In this document: positions 36,906-47,822 of the stretch, piece by piece
How positions within the stretch are numbered: the first letter of the stretch is position 1
Layout: each line of letters starts with the position of its first letter
Origin: Cladobotryum mycophilum
Lineage: Eukaryota; Ascomycota; Sordariomycetes; Hypocreales; Hypocreaceae
Direction: 5' to 3'
Length of the DNA: 64,000 bases
Assembly: GCA_036429605.1 (NCBI GenBank)
Contig: JAVFKD010000004.1
Coordinates: 4,712,001 to 4,776,000, forward strand
Program-made: the position numbers and the translations under genes
The notes under the pieces: generated by a model
Told to the model about the DNA's origin: nothing
Databases searched by the model: none
Seen by the model: the letters and a program-made list of their open reading frames with translations, nothing else

Positions 36906-38603
36906 CTAGCTTTTCTCCTCTATTCCCCCAATCCCTTCTTCGGCATCATCCTCCTTCGGTCCGATCAACCTACTATCCTTGTTGAGGAAGCCAACTGCAC
37001 TAATCGTTGCGCAAAACATCAAAACTCCCAGAGTTATAATCAGAGAGCGCCATTTTCCAGCACCGTATGTGTCCTGAACACCCAGATGCTCATTGCTAGA
37101 GACCACTGCCACGCCAATATAGCCCGATACCACCGCTGCACCGCCTCGGATGGCAAGCAAAGCGCTAGACACGATAAGTTCGTCATTCGGATGGTCCAAG
37201 TTGCCAACTACGATCGCAGCCATATGACTTCTCAGTACCACGAAGCTGAAAGAAAAGGCTCCGAATAGGATGGAAAACACCACCATGGTCCAGTAAACGT
37301 GGCCAAACCCCCAGACCACGACGATTGCAAAGGTGCTGACTAGAGTGCTGAGAAAAAGAGGAAGCATAGCTCCTGATTTGTCACTGATCCACAATGTTAG
37401 ACACGGCTCGAAGATTAGGGGGTGGACATGATTCTTACGTCAAAAGACCCAAAAGCGATTGTCCAATCACTCCGGACAGGCTCATGTAAGTGATCAAGAG
37501 AGCTCCTTGTGCAGATGGGATACCAAGGTCGGTTGCATAACTGGGCAAATAACCGGGCGGCAGGAAGTTGGCGAAACCTTGAAGAATCATGGAAAACGCA
37601 AATAGCCAGAACACCGGCTTCTTCAACTGACGCAGAGATACCGCTGCTTTCTCATCGTCGTACTTGGTTTGACGCGGGTGGACAAAAAGGATGGCGGTGG
37701 ACACCACGGTTGCGGCCAAGATTGCCCATGTGATTAAAACTATGCGAGGGCCGAATCGTTTGAGAAGTACCGAGAAGACGGGAGATAAGCCAGCTGCTGC
37801 AATACTATTTGAACCGAAACTAGAGTACATTGTCAGTTTCCACAGCATGGGTATAGATGGGGGGCAGTTTGACATACAAGAGTCCGTTTGCGAAGCCTCT
37901 GCGTTCGATAAACCATTCATCGATGAAGCTGACTGAAGGAGCAAACAATAGTCCGCTTCCAATGCCATAGAGGAGACCTTGGGTCATGATAACCTGTAGC
38001 GGCTATAGAGAGAACTGTCAGTATTTACTCTCCATCTCAGATATGGCCGATGGTTGACTTTACGAACCGTGCGGGAGAAGGCAGCCCCAATGGCGGCAGT
38101 AACAAGGACAATCATTCCAACCCACATCATCAGCTTCCTCTGGTGTGACCGGCCACTCAGATAATGAAGCAAGAATGGGGACGTGATTTGAAGAGTACCC
38201 TAAGCAAAGTTAGTGACGAGGCCTGTTTACAGGGAACAGCAATTGCGGATGCATACCGCAATCATGACACCTATGGACGCCACAAGTTCGTTTCCTACCA
38301 AAGGCGGATGATGGTTAAAGTAGTATTCCCTGAATACTCCAGAGGCACCGCCGAAGCCTATCTGAGGTGTTAATGAGATGCTGCTATCATCTGCCGTGCA
38401 GAATAAATGTGTAACATACCCCATGAGATCATAAGAATGCAAGATACTGCGGCCAGGACTGACCAGGCAGCTCGTCCTCTATCCCGAGGTAATAGCTTCT
38501 CCAAGTCTGGGTCTCGAGACACAGTCGTTAGAGTTGAAATAGGCACACCTTCGGCCCCATGGGACTGGATGTGTTCCATAGCTGTAGGGTCTGCACTAGC
38601 CAT
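36906..38603 (-). CDS. MFS transporter, fungal monocarboxylate-transporter-like (MCT) type
   Basis: Predicted membrane transporter of the MCT-like MFS group; the substrate cannot be inferred. Exons 38603-38420, 38357-38257, 38199-38068, 38002-37878, 37819-37439 and 37383-36906 give 466 residues. Each junction is supported by family sequence across it: WGFGGASGVFREYYF (exons 1/2), GTLQITSPFLLHYL (start of exon 3), VIMTQGLLYGIGSGLLFAP (exon 4), ERRGFANGLFFGSNSIAAAG (4/5) and SLLGLLTDKSGAMLPLF (5/6). The third donor must be GTTCGT to keep frame; the more obvious GTAAAG four bases later does not. About twelve membrane segments are seen, and the charged C-terminus ends IGGIEEKS. The start at 38603 gives a 48-residue hydrophilic N-terminus before TM1. 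Confidence 0.88.
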
Positions 38604-41600
38604 GGGGATTAGAGGTCACGCTGAAACCACCGTGGCTCTATGTAGAAGGAAGACAGCTCGATGGCTGGTTACCGGAGGTGGCCAAATGCCAAAAGACCTG
38701 ATGGTTGCGAGAGATTGTGTGTTTAAATGAGAGGTTTCCTGGTATATAACATGTCGTTCAGGGTCGAACTTGAATAAAGGATAATAAGCTTGTTTTCGCA
38801 AATGCCATGATTGCCACCGACTGTAAAGAAGGAACTCAAAAAGCAGAACCAGGCAAGGATAAGAACTTTCGTCACGACCAAGAAAGTCCGATAACCCGCT
38901 GGAATCCCTACTGATATGAACAAGACCAAGGTTTCGGTGTGTTGAATAATAATCCACTTGAGAAAGGGAGGGGGAAAAAAGAATAATAAGTAGGGATCAT
39001 GAAGGCAATGACTGTGAAATCCTCCTCGTCCATTGTGGATTAACAAGCATTGCCAAGCCTTGGGCATTCTTCAACGCCCGGCAACGGGTTTTTCTTTCAC
39101 TTGCAATCTTTGCGAAAGACAAACCGCGTCACAGGCGCTGAATCATTGTTATTTAGATCGTCATTTGCTATAATTCAGGGACTCGCTTGTTCACAGGCCA
39201 GGGACTGTATTTCCTAGGCGAGGGCTATGGATTGGGTCATTGCAGACCGTGAGACGACGGCCTGCTATACCCGCATGGACAATTTTGTCGGTAGAAATAA
39301 GCAAAGGCTGCGTTGCAGACAAGACACTCATTTCGCTTTTGTCTCCTTTCAAGGAGCAGAAGAGAAGAAAAAGAAAAGAAAATGACGGGCAAAGGCCAAC
39401 ATGTTCGCCAAGACGATCTCCTGTATGTACAAGTACCATGGTACGCCAAGTTGTTGGGCAGAAAGCCCAAGTTTCAGGGCATTCGCCAAGAGAGACATTG
39501 ACCGAGACAAATCAACAGTGAAGTCTTATCCCGCGTGCGGCATGAAAGATTTCGAAACAGCCGGGATCCTTTACGCCATGCTCAGGGATCAGAAACGGAA
39601 CCTTTCATTGAAGAACTTTTCGGTCTCGCAAGGTTGCCAAGATACTTCCGACCACCCTAATCTCGCTACTTCTAGGACAAAAAGAGGATCTTCATGAAGC
39701 ACGGGAGAGGCGTCCGGGCCCCAAGCAAGAAATCCCCCGAAGTACTCCGTAGCATATGGATGATGTTGGTTCGTCACGATCGCAGTCAATACTACCCCGT
39801 CATAAATCAAAACACACGGAGTACGGAACCATATGCCGCCGCCCCAAGAACTTGAGGCCTGCTTTCTTGCTTTGCATGCACGATCAACTATCAGGAGGTG
39901 TGTTCCAGGATACATCCAGGACGAGCCAATGATTCACGGATGTTGGAGGCGGTTGCATGCCGTGTACGGCGTATTTGGTGTTGATTTAGTTCGATATACG
40001 GAATATGGGTATGTTTGAATGGTAAAGCCTAATACTAGATACAAGCCTGATGCGGTGGATATTCACACATGTGCTCTGTTCCTCATACTCCGCATGGAGT
40101 CTCATGTAATGAACGACGTCTACACAAACATGACGTGATAGAGTGACTTAACTTTATGCATACAAACCACGTGAATATGTCTTCTATATTACTACATTAT
40201 GGCATAAGTGCAATCACTACTTATGCATACACTCAGAGCGGGCGTTGCGCGAACTTACGGCATTCAACACCAGAAATCCAAATGGGCGGAGACAAGGATC
40301 TAGATAGCCTCTCTGTGTCTCATCGACTACCATCTATAATCTCAGCAGCAGAGCGAATGAGGTCTGGCAAACAACAGTGTGGGGTAGGCAAAGCTAAACA
40401 ATATAAATACTATACTCGAACCTTCATCTTGGGTATTTTGCCCCCACCAGCCGCGCAAATGTATGAGGCACGTAATGAAACCTTCACCGCCGTCAAAACA
40501 AGAATTCAACTGAGGTTTTCTGAATCATAGGGCTTCGGTATAGAATGCCTCTTCACGAGTCAGATTTCTTGGTTCGGGAGGGGTGCGGTAACCTACAGGA
40601 TATCGCAGATCCCCATCCAAGACGAAAGCTGGGTTAGACGGACGGAAAGATATTGGCCAAAATAAGAAAAAGGGCCAATGCTTGGCAGAAAAATGGAATG
40701 GGCTAGAGCACATAACCGATGATCTTGGAGCTGAAGTATAAAGAAGACCATATTTCATCCAGGTTACCTGTATGGCAACCTCTGCCAGCGTATGCTCTCA
40801 CCCGTAGACCCTGTGAGATATTGAGGTTTTGTAGATACTGGGTGGCTGGACCTAAAAGAGATACTAGAATACTGGCGGGTGTGAAGCCTTTACGACAATA
40901 TTCCGCTCGCGGTCCACCCCGCAGTCTCCCCGCAGTCTCACAGTCTTGGCCAAACAATGGGAATAGAGAATAGATTAGACGGTCTGGTCTCATGGGAAAC
41001 TAGCATCCATCGTGTACCGCAAAGACCATGATCCGTATTTTTTGCGACTTCAAGACCGAGAGCTGACTCACTGCCGAGCCCCTGAGCTTGATCGCATACC
41101 GACTGGCCCGACCCCTCAAGGCCAAGGTATGGTTGCCACTGCGACTACCATTCAACGAGCATCTTCCTCTTCTCTCCCTTGACGCCAATTACCCTTGGAA
41201 GAGGTGTTGCCAAACGTGTCCCGTAATGAAGATGGCTTGGCGTGCTCATTCCCCCGTAACAGCTTCTCCAGATCCTCTGCCTCTTGGAAAACGCCAAATC
41301 TGAGAGGCTGAGAAGTTTGTTGCAGAGATTTGCCAAATCTAACCCTCCACACACACATAAGGGAACTAATTTGTACAACGTGCCTGGATTCCTGCTCCGA
41401 TATGGCCTGCACTCTGCCCTTGATCGAATCTCAAACTTTGAGACTGATGACTGCTACAGCTTGACAGACCTTCCGTTACCGATCGATAGCGCAGTTGTTT
41501 AACACCAGTAGCGACATGGCCGGCACGACCAAGCAGGATGCGAAGCAGAACGAGATTTACAAGGAGCCCATTAGGGTGTAGTGCTTGTCCAACCCCATCT

Positions 41601-41977
41601 GGTGGAGGATTGCTTCGCAGGAAGAAAAGTCCATCTCCAGCGGCTTCCTTGTCTTGTGGACCTTTTTGACTGAAATTGAGGTAGGAGAAAAGCCAGGAAA
41701 TAATACATTTGCATGCTCTAGAGTGATCAAGTACAGGGCTGTGACATGTATGCATTGGATCTACGGTATTACTAGACCCAAACGACTTTACGAGGATGAA
41801 GTGCTATGAAAGATGTAAGAGAAAATGCTTCATTTCTGGTCGTCTATCGTCTAATTTACAGTTTTGGCTTGGTATCTCCATCATGGCGGGTATGTACCAG
41901 ATCCAGTGTCTCGCCTACAAAGAGAGTTGACCGAACCCTATATACAGTATGTTTGTTCCTTCATCGTTCCTCGTTAT
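38604..41977. other. 3.4-kb gene-free region
   Basis: No supported gene. Open frames on both strands are short, overlap each other and lack plausible splicing. There is no inverted terminal repeat, transposase-like protein or obvious RIP signature. The region separates the transporters from the two glucanases. Confidence 0.45.
38743..38748 (-). promoter_or_regulatory. TATA box candidate for the MCT-like transporter
   Basis: TATATA about 140 bases upstream of the ATG at 38603, a normal distance for a fungal TATA element plus leader. Position and composition only. Confidence 0.35.
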
Positions 41978-42789
41978 TTAGTGGTATTTGCTGATGGCGC
42001 TGAGATATGTCTTGCCAGACGCGGACAGGGACTTGCCGTCGGGCGTAACGGGGGCCAGAGATTGCCCAGGCCGCCGCCGTCAGTGTAGGCATACGCGGCA
42101 ACGTGCTCGTTGTGCTCGAACAAGTCGACGACATCATAGATCCACTTGTTGATCTGGTTCTGGTCGCTGCATGCCTTGAAACCTTGCTGGTCGTACACGC
42201 AGCCGAACTCGGTGACCCAGATGGGCTTGCCGTAGGTCTTCCAGTAGTAGTCAATGTCGGCTTGCACGCCGGCCATGTCAGGCTTGTAGATGTGGATGGC
42301 GGTAAAGTCCCAATCCCTAGCGAGCTGCTTGCTCTTGAACTGCTTCAGCCAGCTCTCGTCCTTTTGTCTGCACATGGAGGGGCTGCCGAGCAGAGAGCCC
42401 TTCTGGCCCCACGGCACAATCATGCTGTTCCACAGGCTGACACCCTTGTCGACCGCGATGTTGGCAGAGGTGTCAGCCCCGGAGCAGTCAGGCTCGTTAA
42501 ACCCGAGGAGGTATTGAGGGGCGGAGGAGAGATGCTGGAATTCCTGGAACCGGGCGGCGTCTTGTTTGCCATTGTTGCCAGCCCCCCAGAGCATGGACAC
42601 GGCGGCGACGCCTGGAACCTGGTGATCCGGCGAAGGCGTCCAGTCGTACCACCATCCTAGATGATCCTTCCAGAAAGGCAGCGTGCGACCACCAGCCGAG
42701 CCGGCCTTTTTGCCGCCGGGAATGAATGGCGCATGTTGTGCGAGGGCGACGACAGATGCGCCCAGTAAGAGGCAGGCCTTGAGAGACAT
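41978..42789 (-). CDS. GH128 beta-1,3-glucanase (Asl1-like), one frame break near the C-terminus
   Basis: Predicted secreted endo-beta-1,3-glucanase of the GH128 (Asl1-like) family, acting on wall glucan. Residues 1-18 (MSLKACLLLGASVVALAQ) are a signal peptide. The core begins GWWYDWTPSP. The catalytic pair is probably E99 in YLLGFNEPD (acid/base) and E194 in IWVTEFG (nucleophile). Near the end AYTDGGGLGNLW is intact, but the raw frame then reads through to a stop at 41974. Adding one G in the + strand run 42050-42054 yields the normal family ending VTPDGKSLSASGKTYLSAI and a stop at 41980-41978, giving about 270 residues. It is intronless. It is transcribed away from the GH5 gene, whose substrate is the same polymer. 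Confidence 0.9.
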
Positions 42790-42890
42790 TGTGACAGGAG
42801 GCCAACGAGTAAAAACGGCTAATCACACCGTAGCAAAAAACAAAAAACAACAACAATAATGCATCATAAATTGCCGGGCACAGCGCCCAC

Positions 42891-42898
42891 TTATAAAC
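42891..42898 (-). promoter_or_regulatory. TATA box candidate for the GH128 gene
   Basis: TTTATAAG-type element on the minus strand about 105 bases upstream of the ATG at 42789, preceding an A/C-rich leader. Confidence 0.4.
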
Positions 42899-43110
42899 AC
42901 GACTTTTGTGTTGCCTATCAGTCAATCAACATCCGCGTTTGATAGCCTACGGTCACAGTTCCGCTATCTCGTGTGAAACGACGTGCCGTGTGTCCCGGCC
43001 AACAGACCACGAAGGATTTCATACTATGCAGATGCTGCTGTGATCAGTAATTATCGGTCAGTGCGGTGGTGAATTTGATGCATGTGTCGAATGAGAGCTC
43101 ACGTTTCTTT

Positions 43111-43126
43111 GGGGGGGGGGGGGGGG
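43111..43126. repeat. G16 homopolymer
   Basis: Sixteen consecutive G inside the divergent glucanase promoter. Length is uncertain for the reason given in the findings. Confidence 0.9.
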
Positions 43127-44053
43127 TTGTTTCGGAGAAGCCCGTGAAATAAGCATGTTTGCTGTGGAGTAGGGGTCGAGCACCGTCGTGGGGAAGAAGT
43201 CGGAGTTGAAACATGACGAGCGGCTGGTGATGGTTCGTTTTAGGTAGGTGGTTAGGCCATTATCAGAGAAACAATCCGTCCAAAAGGAGATTGGACTGCA
43301 TATCATGCCCTCTTTTGATATCTTTGATAGGCACGTGTAGGCTTTCCCCGGCTTACTTGTCCCTCCAATGAACCGAGATGTTCGGTAACCAGGTGAGCAC
43401 TAAGGCAAGTATGGCAAGCCACTGAACCCCCAAGCAAACAAAGTCCTTCGTAAAGGTAGTTTGGCATGTTTCTCGTTCCGCAGTGATCGACGTCGATCCA
43501 GGGGCATCAGTTCTAGGCACACGGCTATTGGAAAAAGTCTCCGCTAGAACAATCGATGGATGCGGAGAAGAAGATCTCCAGTCGGTCCGAATGCTTTGCG
43601 CAAGTATTGATGACATGAACATCAGGTTGATTAAGTGGTTGAATCACAGAATAAAGGACTTTCGTATTCATGCGTGTTGATAGTGCTGAGATGAGCCCCA
43701 ATGCGACGTGGGATGTTCTCGGCCGAGTTGGAGTAGCATAGCTAAGGTTGTGATATAGGGCAAGGTTCTATAATACTTTAAAGTCTCCCCCGCAAATGAT
43801 CCGCGACGCCAAACATGGAATGTCTTTGAATCGTCGCATGCATTGGAGAGACTGAACATCTTTGCCAACACCAACACCGCGGACACATCCGTTGATTCCT
43901 CCGTATGTTTATATGGGCTAGAGATTAATATCAGAGTGACTCATGATCGACAATACCAAATCGAATATCTATTTAGTAGGTCCTATGCGCTCAGTGTGAA
44001 TTTGTAGTGGTTGTAGGCCATCCAGTCGTAGGCACCATCAATACTTCATCATC

Positions 44054-45484
44054 ATGCTGTCCAAAAAGCTAGCCTTTGCTTTGTGCTTGGCCTCTGCCAA
44101 TGCCTGGACTCCCGTGTCCAATTTTGAGGGTCAGTATATACAAATTTCGCATCCAATTGTGCCATATCTGACACGAATGCAGCATTCGGTGAGGATGCCG
44201 GTGGTGAGAACGTCCTCACTTGGCTACCCGGAAACAACAAGTTCCGCGGTGTCAACCTGGGCTCGCAGTTCATCATTGAGCCTTGGATGGCCACTGATGA
44301 GTTCCGCAACATGGGCTGTGGAGGTCTCAACGATGAGTGGTCCTGCGTCCAGAAGCTAGGCCAGGATGCGGCCGATGCAGCCTTCAAGAAGCACTGGGAC
44401 ACTTGGACTACTCAGGCTGATGTCAATCAGATGAAGAGTCTGGGCTTGAACACCGTCCGTATCCCAGTCGGCTTCTGGCTGAAGGAGGATCTTGTTCGAC
44501 AGGGCGAGCATTACCCACGGGGCGGTATTCAATACCTCGATCGCTTGGTTGGCTGGCTCAAGGACGCTGGCATCTACGTTATTGTCGATTTGCATGGTGG
44601 TCCGGGTGTTCAGTTCCCCAACCAACAGTACACTGGGCATGTAAGAAATCCATGGATCTGCTATATTGCATGCATATGAACACCCCCACTAACCAATATG
44701 GTCAGGGCGTCGGCCAACCTGGTTTCTACAACCATGACAACTACCAACGCGCTGCCGATTTCCTCTCATGGATGGCTGAGCGTATGCACACCAACCCCAA
44801 CTATGCCACCGCTGGTATGCTTCAGGTCATGAACGAGCCCGTTCACGCCGGCGACTATGGCAGAGAAGCGTCTGACATGATCCACACCTTCTACCCAATG
44901 GCGTGGAATGCTATCCGCGACAAGGAGAGCAAGCTTGGTGTTCCCGCCAACAAGAAGCTCCACATTCAATACATGGTTCGTTGCCTCTGCTCCCAAGCCC
45001 TGCTCTATTTCCGCATCATCTCGCGTCCTTGAATCTAACCGTTTATCCACAGGGCAAGTCCTGGGGCTCTGGAGACCCAACTACCGCCCTCCCCAATACC
45101 GATTCCGTTGCCTTCGATGACCACCGATACTATAAGTGGGATGGCTCCGTGCCCGCCAACAAGAACGGCTACATGAGCGCCGCCTGCAGGGATAGGCGCG
45201 AGCCCGGCATCATCGTCGGTGAGTGGTCTCTTGGTGTCGCTGACAGCGTCGAGAGCAACGGCGAGATGGGCATCCGCAACCGTTCCGACCAGGCCGATTG
45301 GTACAAGAAGTGGTGGGCTGCCCAGGTCATTGCCTTTGAGAAGTCTGCTGGCTGGGTCTTCTGGACCTGGAAGTGCAACTGGATCAACGGCTTCGACGAG
45401 TGGCGATGGTGCTACAAGTCGGCTGTTGCTGCCGGTGCCATTCCCAAGGATGCTGGCAGTGCTGCGAGCATCCACCCGTGCTAG
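44054..45484 (+). CDS. GH5 exo-beta-1,3-glucanase (Exg-like)
   Basis: Predicted secreted exo-1,3-beta-glucanase of GH5 (yeast Exg1 type), removing glucose from wall beta-1,3-glucan. Exons 44054-44129, 44183-44640, 44706-44975 and 45053-45484 give 411 residues. Residues 1-17 (KLAFALCLASANA) form the signal peptide. Family motifs: NKFRGVNLGSQFIIEPWM, LGLNTVRIPVGFW, GIYVIVDLHGGPG, QVMNEP with acid/base E222, DDHRYY, and IIVGEWSL with nucleophile E325. The C-terminus AGWVFWTWKCNW is typical. Two introns have unusual donors, GTCAGT (44130) and GTTCGT (44976), but the protein is continuous across both. No frame breaks. Divergent from GH128. Confidence 0.96.
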
Positions 45485-45974
45485 ATTACAAGGCAGACTT
45501 GTTGATGGATGAAGTGATTTTTCTTGGCCGGCGTAGTGCTTGTAATGGGAAATGTATGATTAAGAGGCGATGATAGTTATTTCTTCCGTACAAATTACTG
45601 AGGATGCAATGGATATATGTCACCTGCTCGCACCCGACAGAGGCATGATATTGCATCCAGATAAATACAGCTCAAGATGAAAAGAGATGAAAAGAGGTGA
45701 ATGCTCAAAATACAAGTCTATTCCCAAAGTCTATCGAAATGCAGATGAGCCAACCATTCACGTCTATAGTCATTACCCTTTTCCGATTTATTTTGTTTGC
45801 CACGCACGCACCCATCTCATGTTTTATTCATAGTTCGTCAAACCGATGCCATTGTCCATGCTATACCTGCCATTGCCCGTATCCGCCATTCCCATAAATA
45901 TCGCGACCTATTACCCACCAGAGCCAGAGAGAGATCCCCAAAGCGCTGTGCTCAAGGCAATCGAGCTGGAGGCT
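45485..45974. other. Convergent intergenic region
   Basis: About 490 bases between the GH5 stop and the stop of the regulator on the other strand. No gene or clear repeat. Confidence 0.5.
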
Positions 45975-47822
45975 CTACCTGCCCTGGGGTGCTGATGCTT
46001 GCTGGGCATAGTTGGCAAGGCTTGGGGTTTCAAACGGTCCAGATGCATTGCTCTGGCCCATGACTTGATACCACCAGATGTTTCGCTGCGCTTGTGATGC
46101 CGGCTTCATTGATCCCGTAGCACCAACTTGAAGCTCACTCATAAGCCGGCCGACGTAGGAACCCATGAAAGGTCGCTCAAATAGATCCATGAGCATCTGC
46201 CATTCTCTGCTCCGCTGGCCCTCCGATTCTGTTCTTGTGAAGAACTGTAGGGCCATTGCCATGGGAAACAGAGATGATGCTCCTTGCACGACTCCGGCCT
46301 TGGGCTCGAAGAACAGATGCATCGAGTGTGCGATTTTATTGGCGTAGAACCTTGGATTCGACATTGTCCAGTTCGCTTCAGCTGGCCGCGTTGTCGGTGG
46401 AATCGGCGGGTCAGTCGGTTCCTGAGCTCTGCTGGGGTAGCCCTTCATTTGAAAAGTGAAGCTCGACACCTGCTCGATAGTTGTGTACAGTACCAAGCCC
46501 ACAGTCCAATAGAGGCTTGAGATGTGCAACACACCGAACTCCAGGTCATTCTGGGGCGTAGGTAAGGGAAAACCCGAAGCCAGGTAGTCGAACATATCAA
46601 TATGCAGCCCGGATTCTTTCTCCCATATATACAGAGAGCGTTCCACTCTCTGACAGTTTGCCAGGATGATATTTCGGAAGCGGTCCACGTCACCTGGACA
46701 CTGGCAAGCGCAGAGATGATCGTATTGGACCAGGATTTCAAGTATATCCTCCAACACGTCGAGAAGCTTGTCTTTTGTTGACCTTGATTCGTATGTGTAG
46801 GGAATGGTTCGCCACTCTCGTGTACGCAGAGGACTTTTCACCCTCTTGCCGAGTGCTAGTGTTATCTGTGTAAGGATTCCGTGAGTCAGATGTCAATATT
46901 AAAGGGCCCAAATATGATAAGACTGACCATTAGGATACGGCCATCGACGTATAGCTGGTGAGCATGACCCAGGGTGAAACTTTGAGGACCACGGGCAAGG
47001 AACATTGCCAGTTGCCCCTCCAGATGTGTCCTCCATTTGTTGGCTTGTCCGAATAGGAGCTACCAGAATCGTCAGAACAAAAGTGCAGGGGACTAGGTGT
47101 CTTGAATCACAAACCTCGTAACACTGAATTATCCGAGTAGTTACCATGATACCCTCGCTCTGAGAGCGCCTTGGGTCATTCAATGCCTGGACCAGTTCTT
47201 GAACAGACCGGTTGTAAGCCTGCATGCTCTGCGTCCACAGTTGAGTATTGCTGCCCATCGCGCTGATGATTCCGGTGCTCATGGCTAGAGCGGCATACCG
47301 GATGCTGGGTTCGGTGTCGTATAGCTCGTGAATTGCCGCCATCCAACCATTGGTCGATAGCTCACACGCCTGGGGGAGAGAAGTTGGCCATATGGTAGTG
47401 CCGATGATATGAACATGCCCAGATATAGTTGCTCTCTTGCTGACCTAGCCAGAGCATCATGGAGAAGACTGATATTATTGGTCGCCGATGCTGCCACGCT
47501 CGACGAAGGCGTGGCCGTTGGTTGGGGGCGAGAGTGTCCAAAGCTCCGACCCATGGACTTCTGTGTAGCAAGCGCCCAGGCGATTCCCTGGTCCGGGTCT
47601 TCGTAGCCGCTACAGATAAGGCCTTCGTTTGTGCATTCCATGCAACATGGAATGGTTCTGTCGCACTATCAAAAGATTAGCGACTTCCATTGACGTCAAA
47701 AATGATCGGAGAGAGGGGAAATCTCCAGGGATGGTGGGATGTGGACTTACAGCCTTGAACCTTCGCTTACAGGTGATACAACTCTTGGGCTTGGGAGGCC
47801 AAGGCATACGTCTTCGGGGCAT
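45975..47822 (-). CDS. Zn2Cys6 transcription factor divergent from the PKS, one frame break
   Basis: Fungal regulator, candidate pathway-specific activator of the neighbouring PKS. Exons 47822-47751, 47665-47115, 47059-46928 and 46865-45975; 548 residues if one base is added. The cluster is canonical, C15-X2-C18-X6-C25-X6-C32-X2-C35-X6-C42, in KSCITCKRRFKA then CDRTIPCCMEC. The first intron falls exactly before C25. In exon 2 the frame changes between QLYLGMFISSALPYGQLL and ACELSTNGWMAAIHELYDTE; one extra G in the + strand run 47372-47376 rejoins them. A DUF3468/fungal TF-like helical region follows (GLLSAMG-type segment TGIISAMGSNTQLWTQSMQA, then QANKWRTHLEGQLAMFLARG). Donors GTTTGT and GTCAGT are used. 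The 'M' upstream of 47822 is not an ATG, so 47822 is the first possible start. Confidence 0.85.

Larger units (their letters stand above)
42790..44053. other. 1.26-kb bidirectional promoter between two glucanase genes
   Basis: Divergent intergenic space between GH128 (-) and GH5 (+). It contains the GH128 TATA candidate, a G16 homopolymer at 43111-43126, and AT-rich sequence near 43900-43990 ahead of GH5. No supported gene. Confidence 0.55.

Noticed and set aside
41366..41809. Open frames on both strands near 41516 (e.g. a short MAGTTKQDAKQNEIYKEP frame)
   Set aside because: Too short, no intron set extends it, no family recognised; probably chance.
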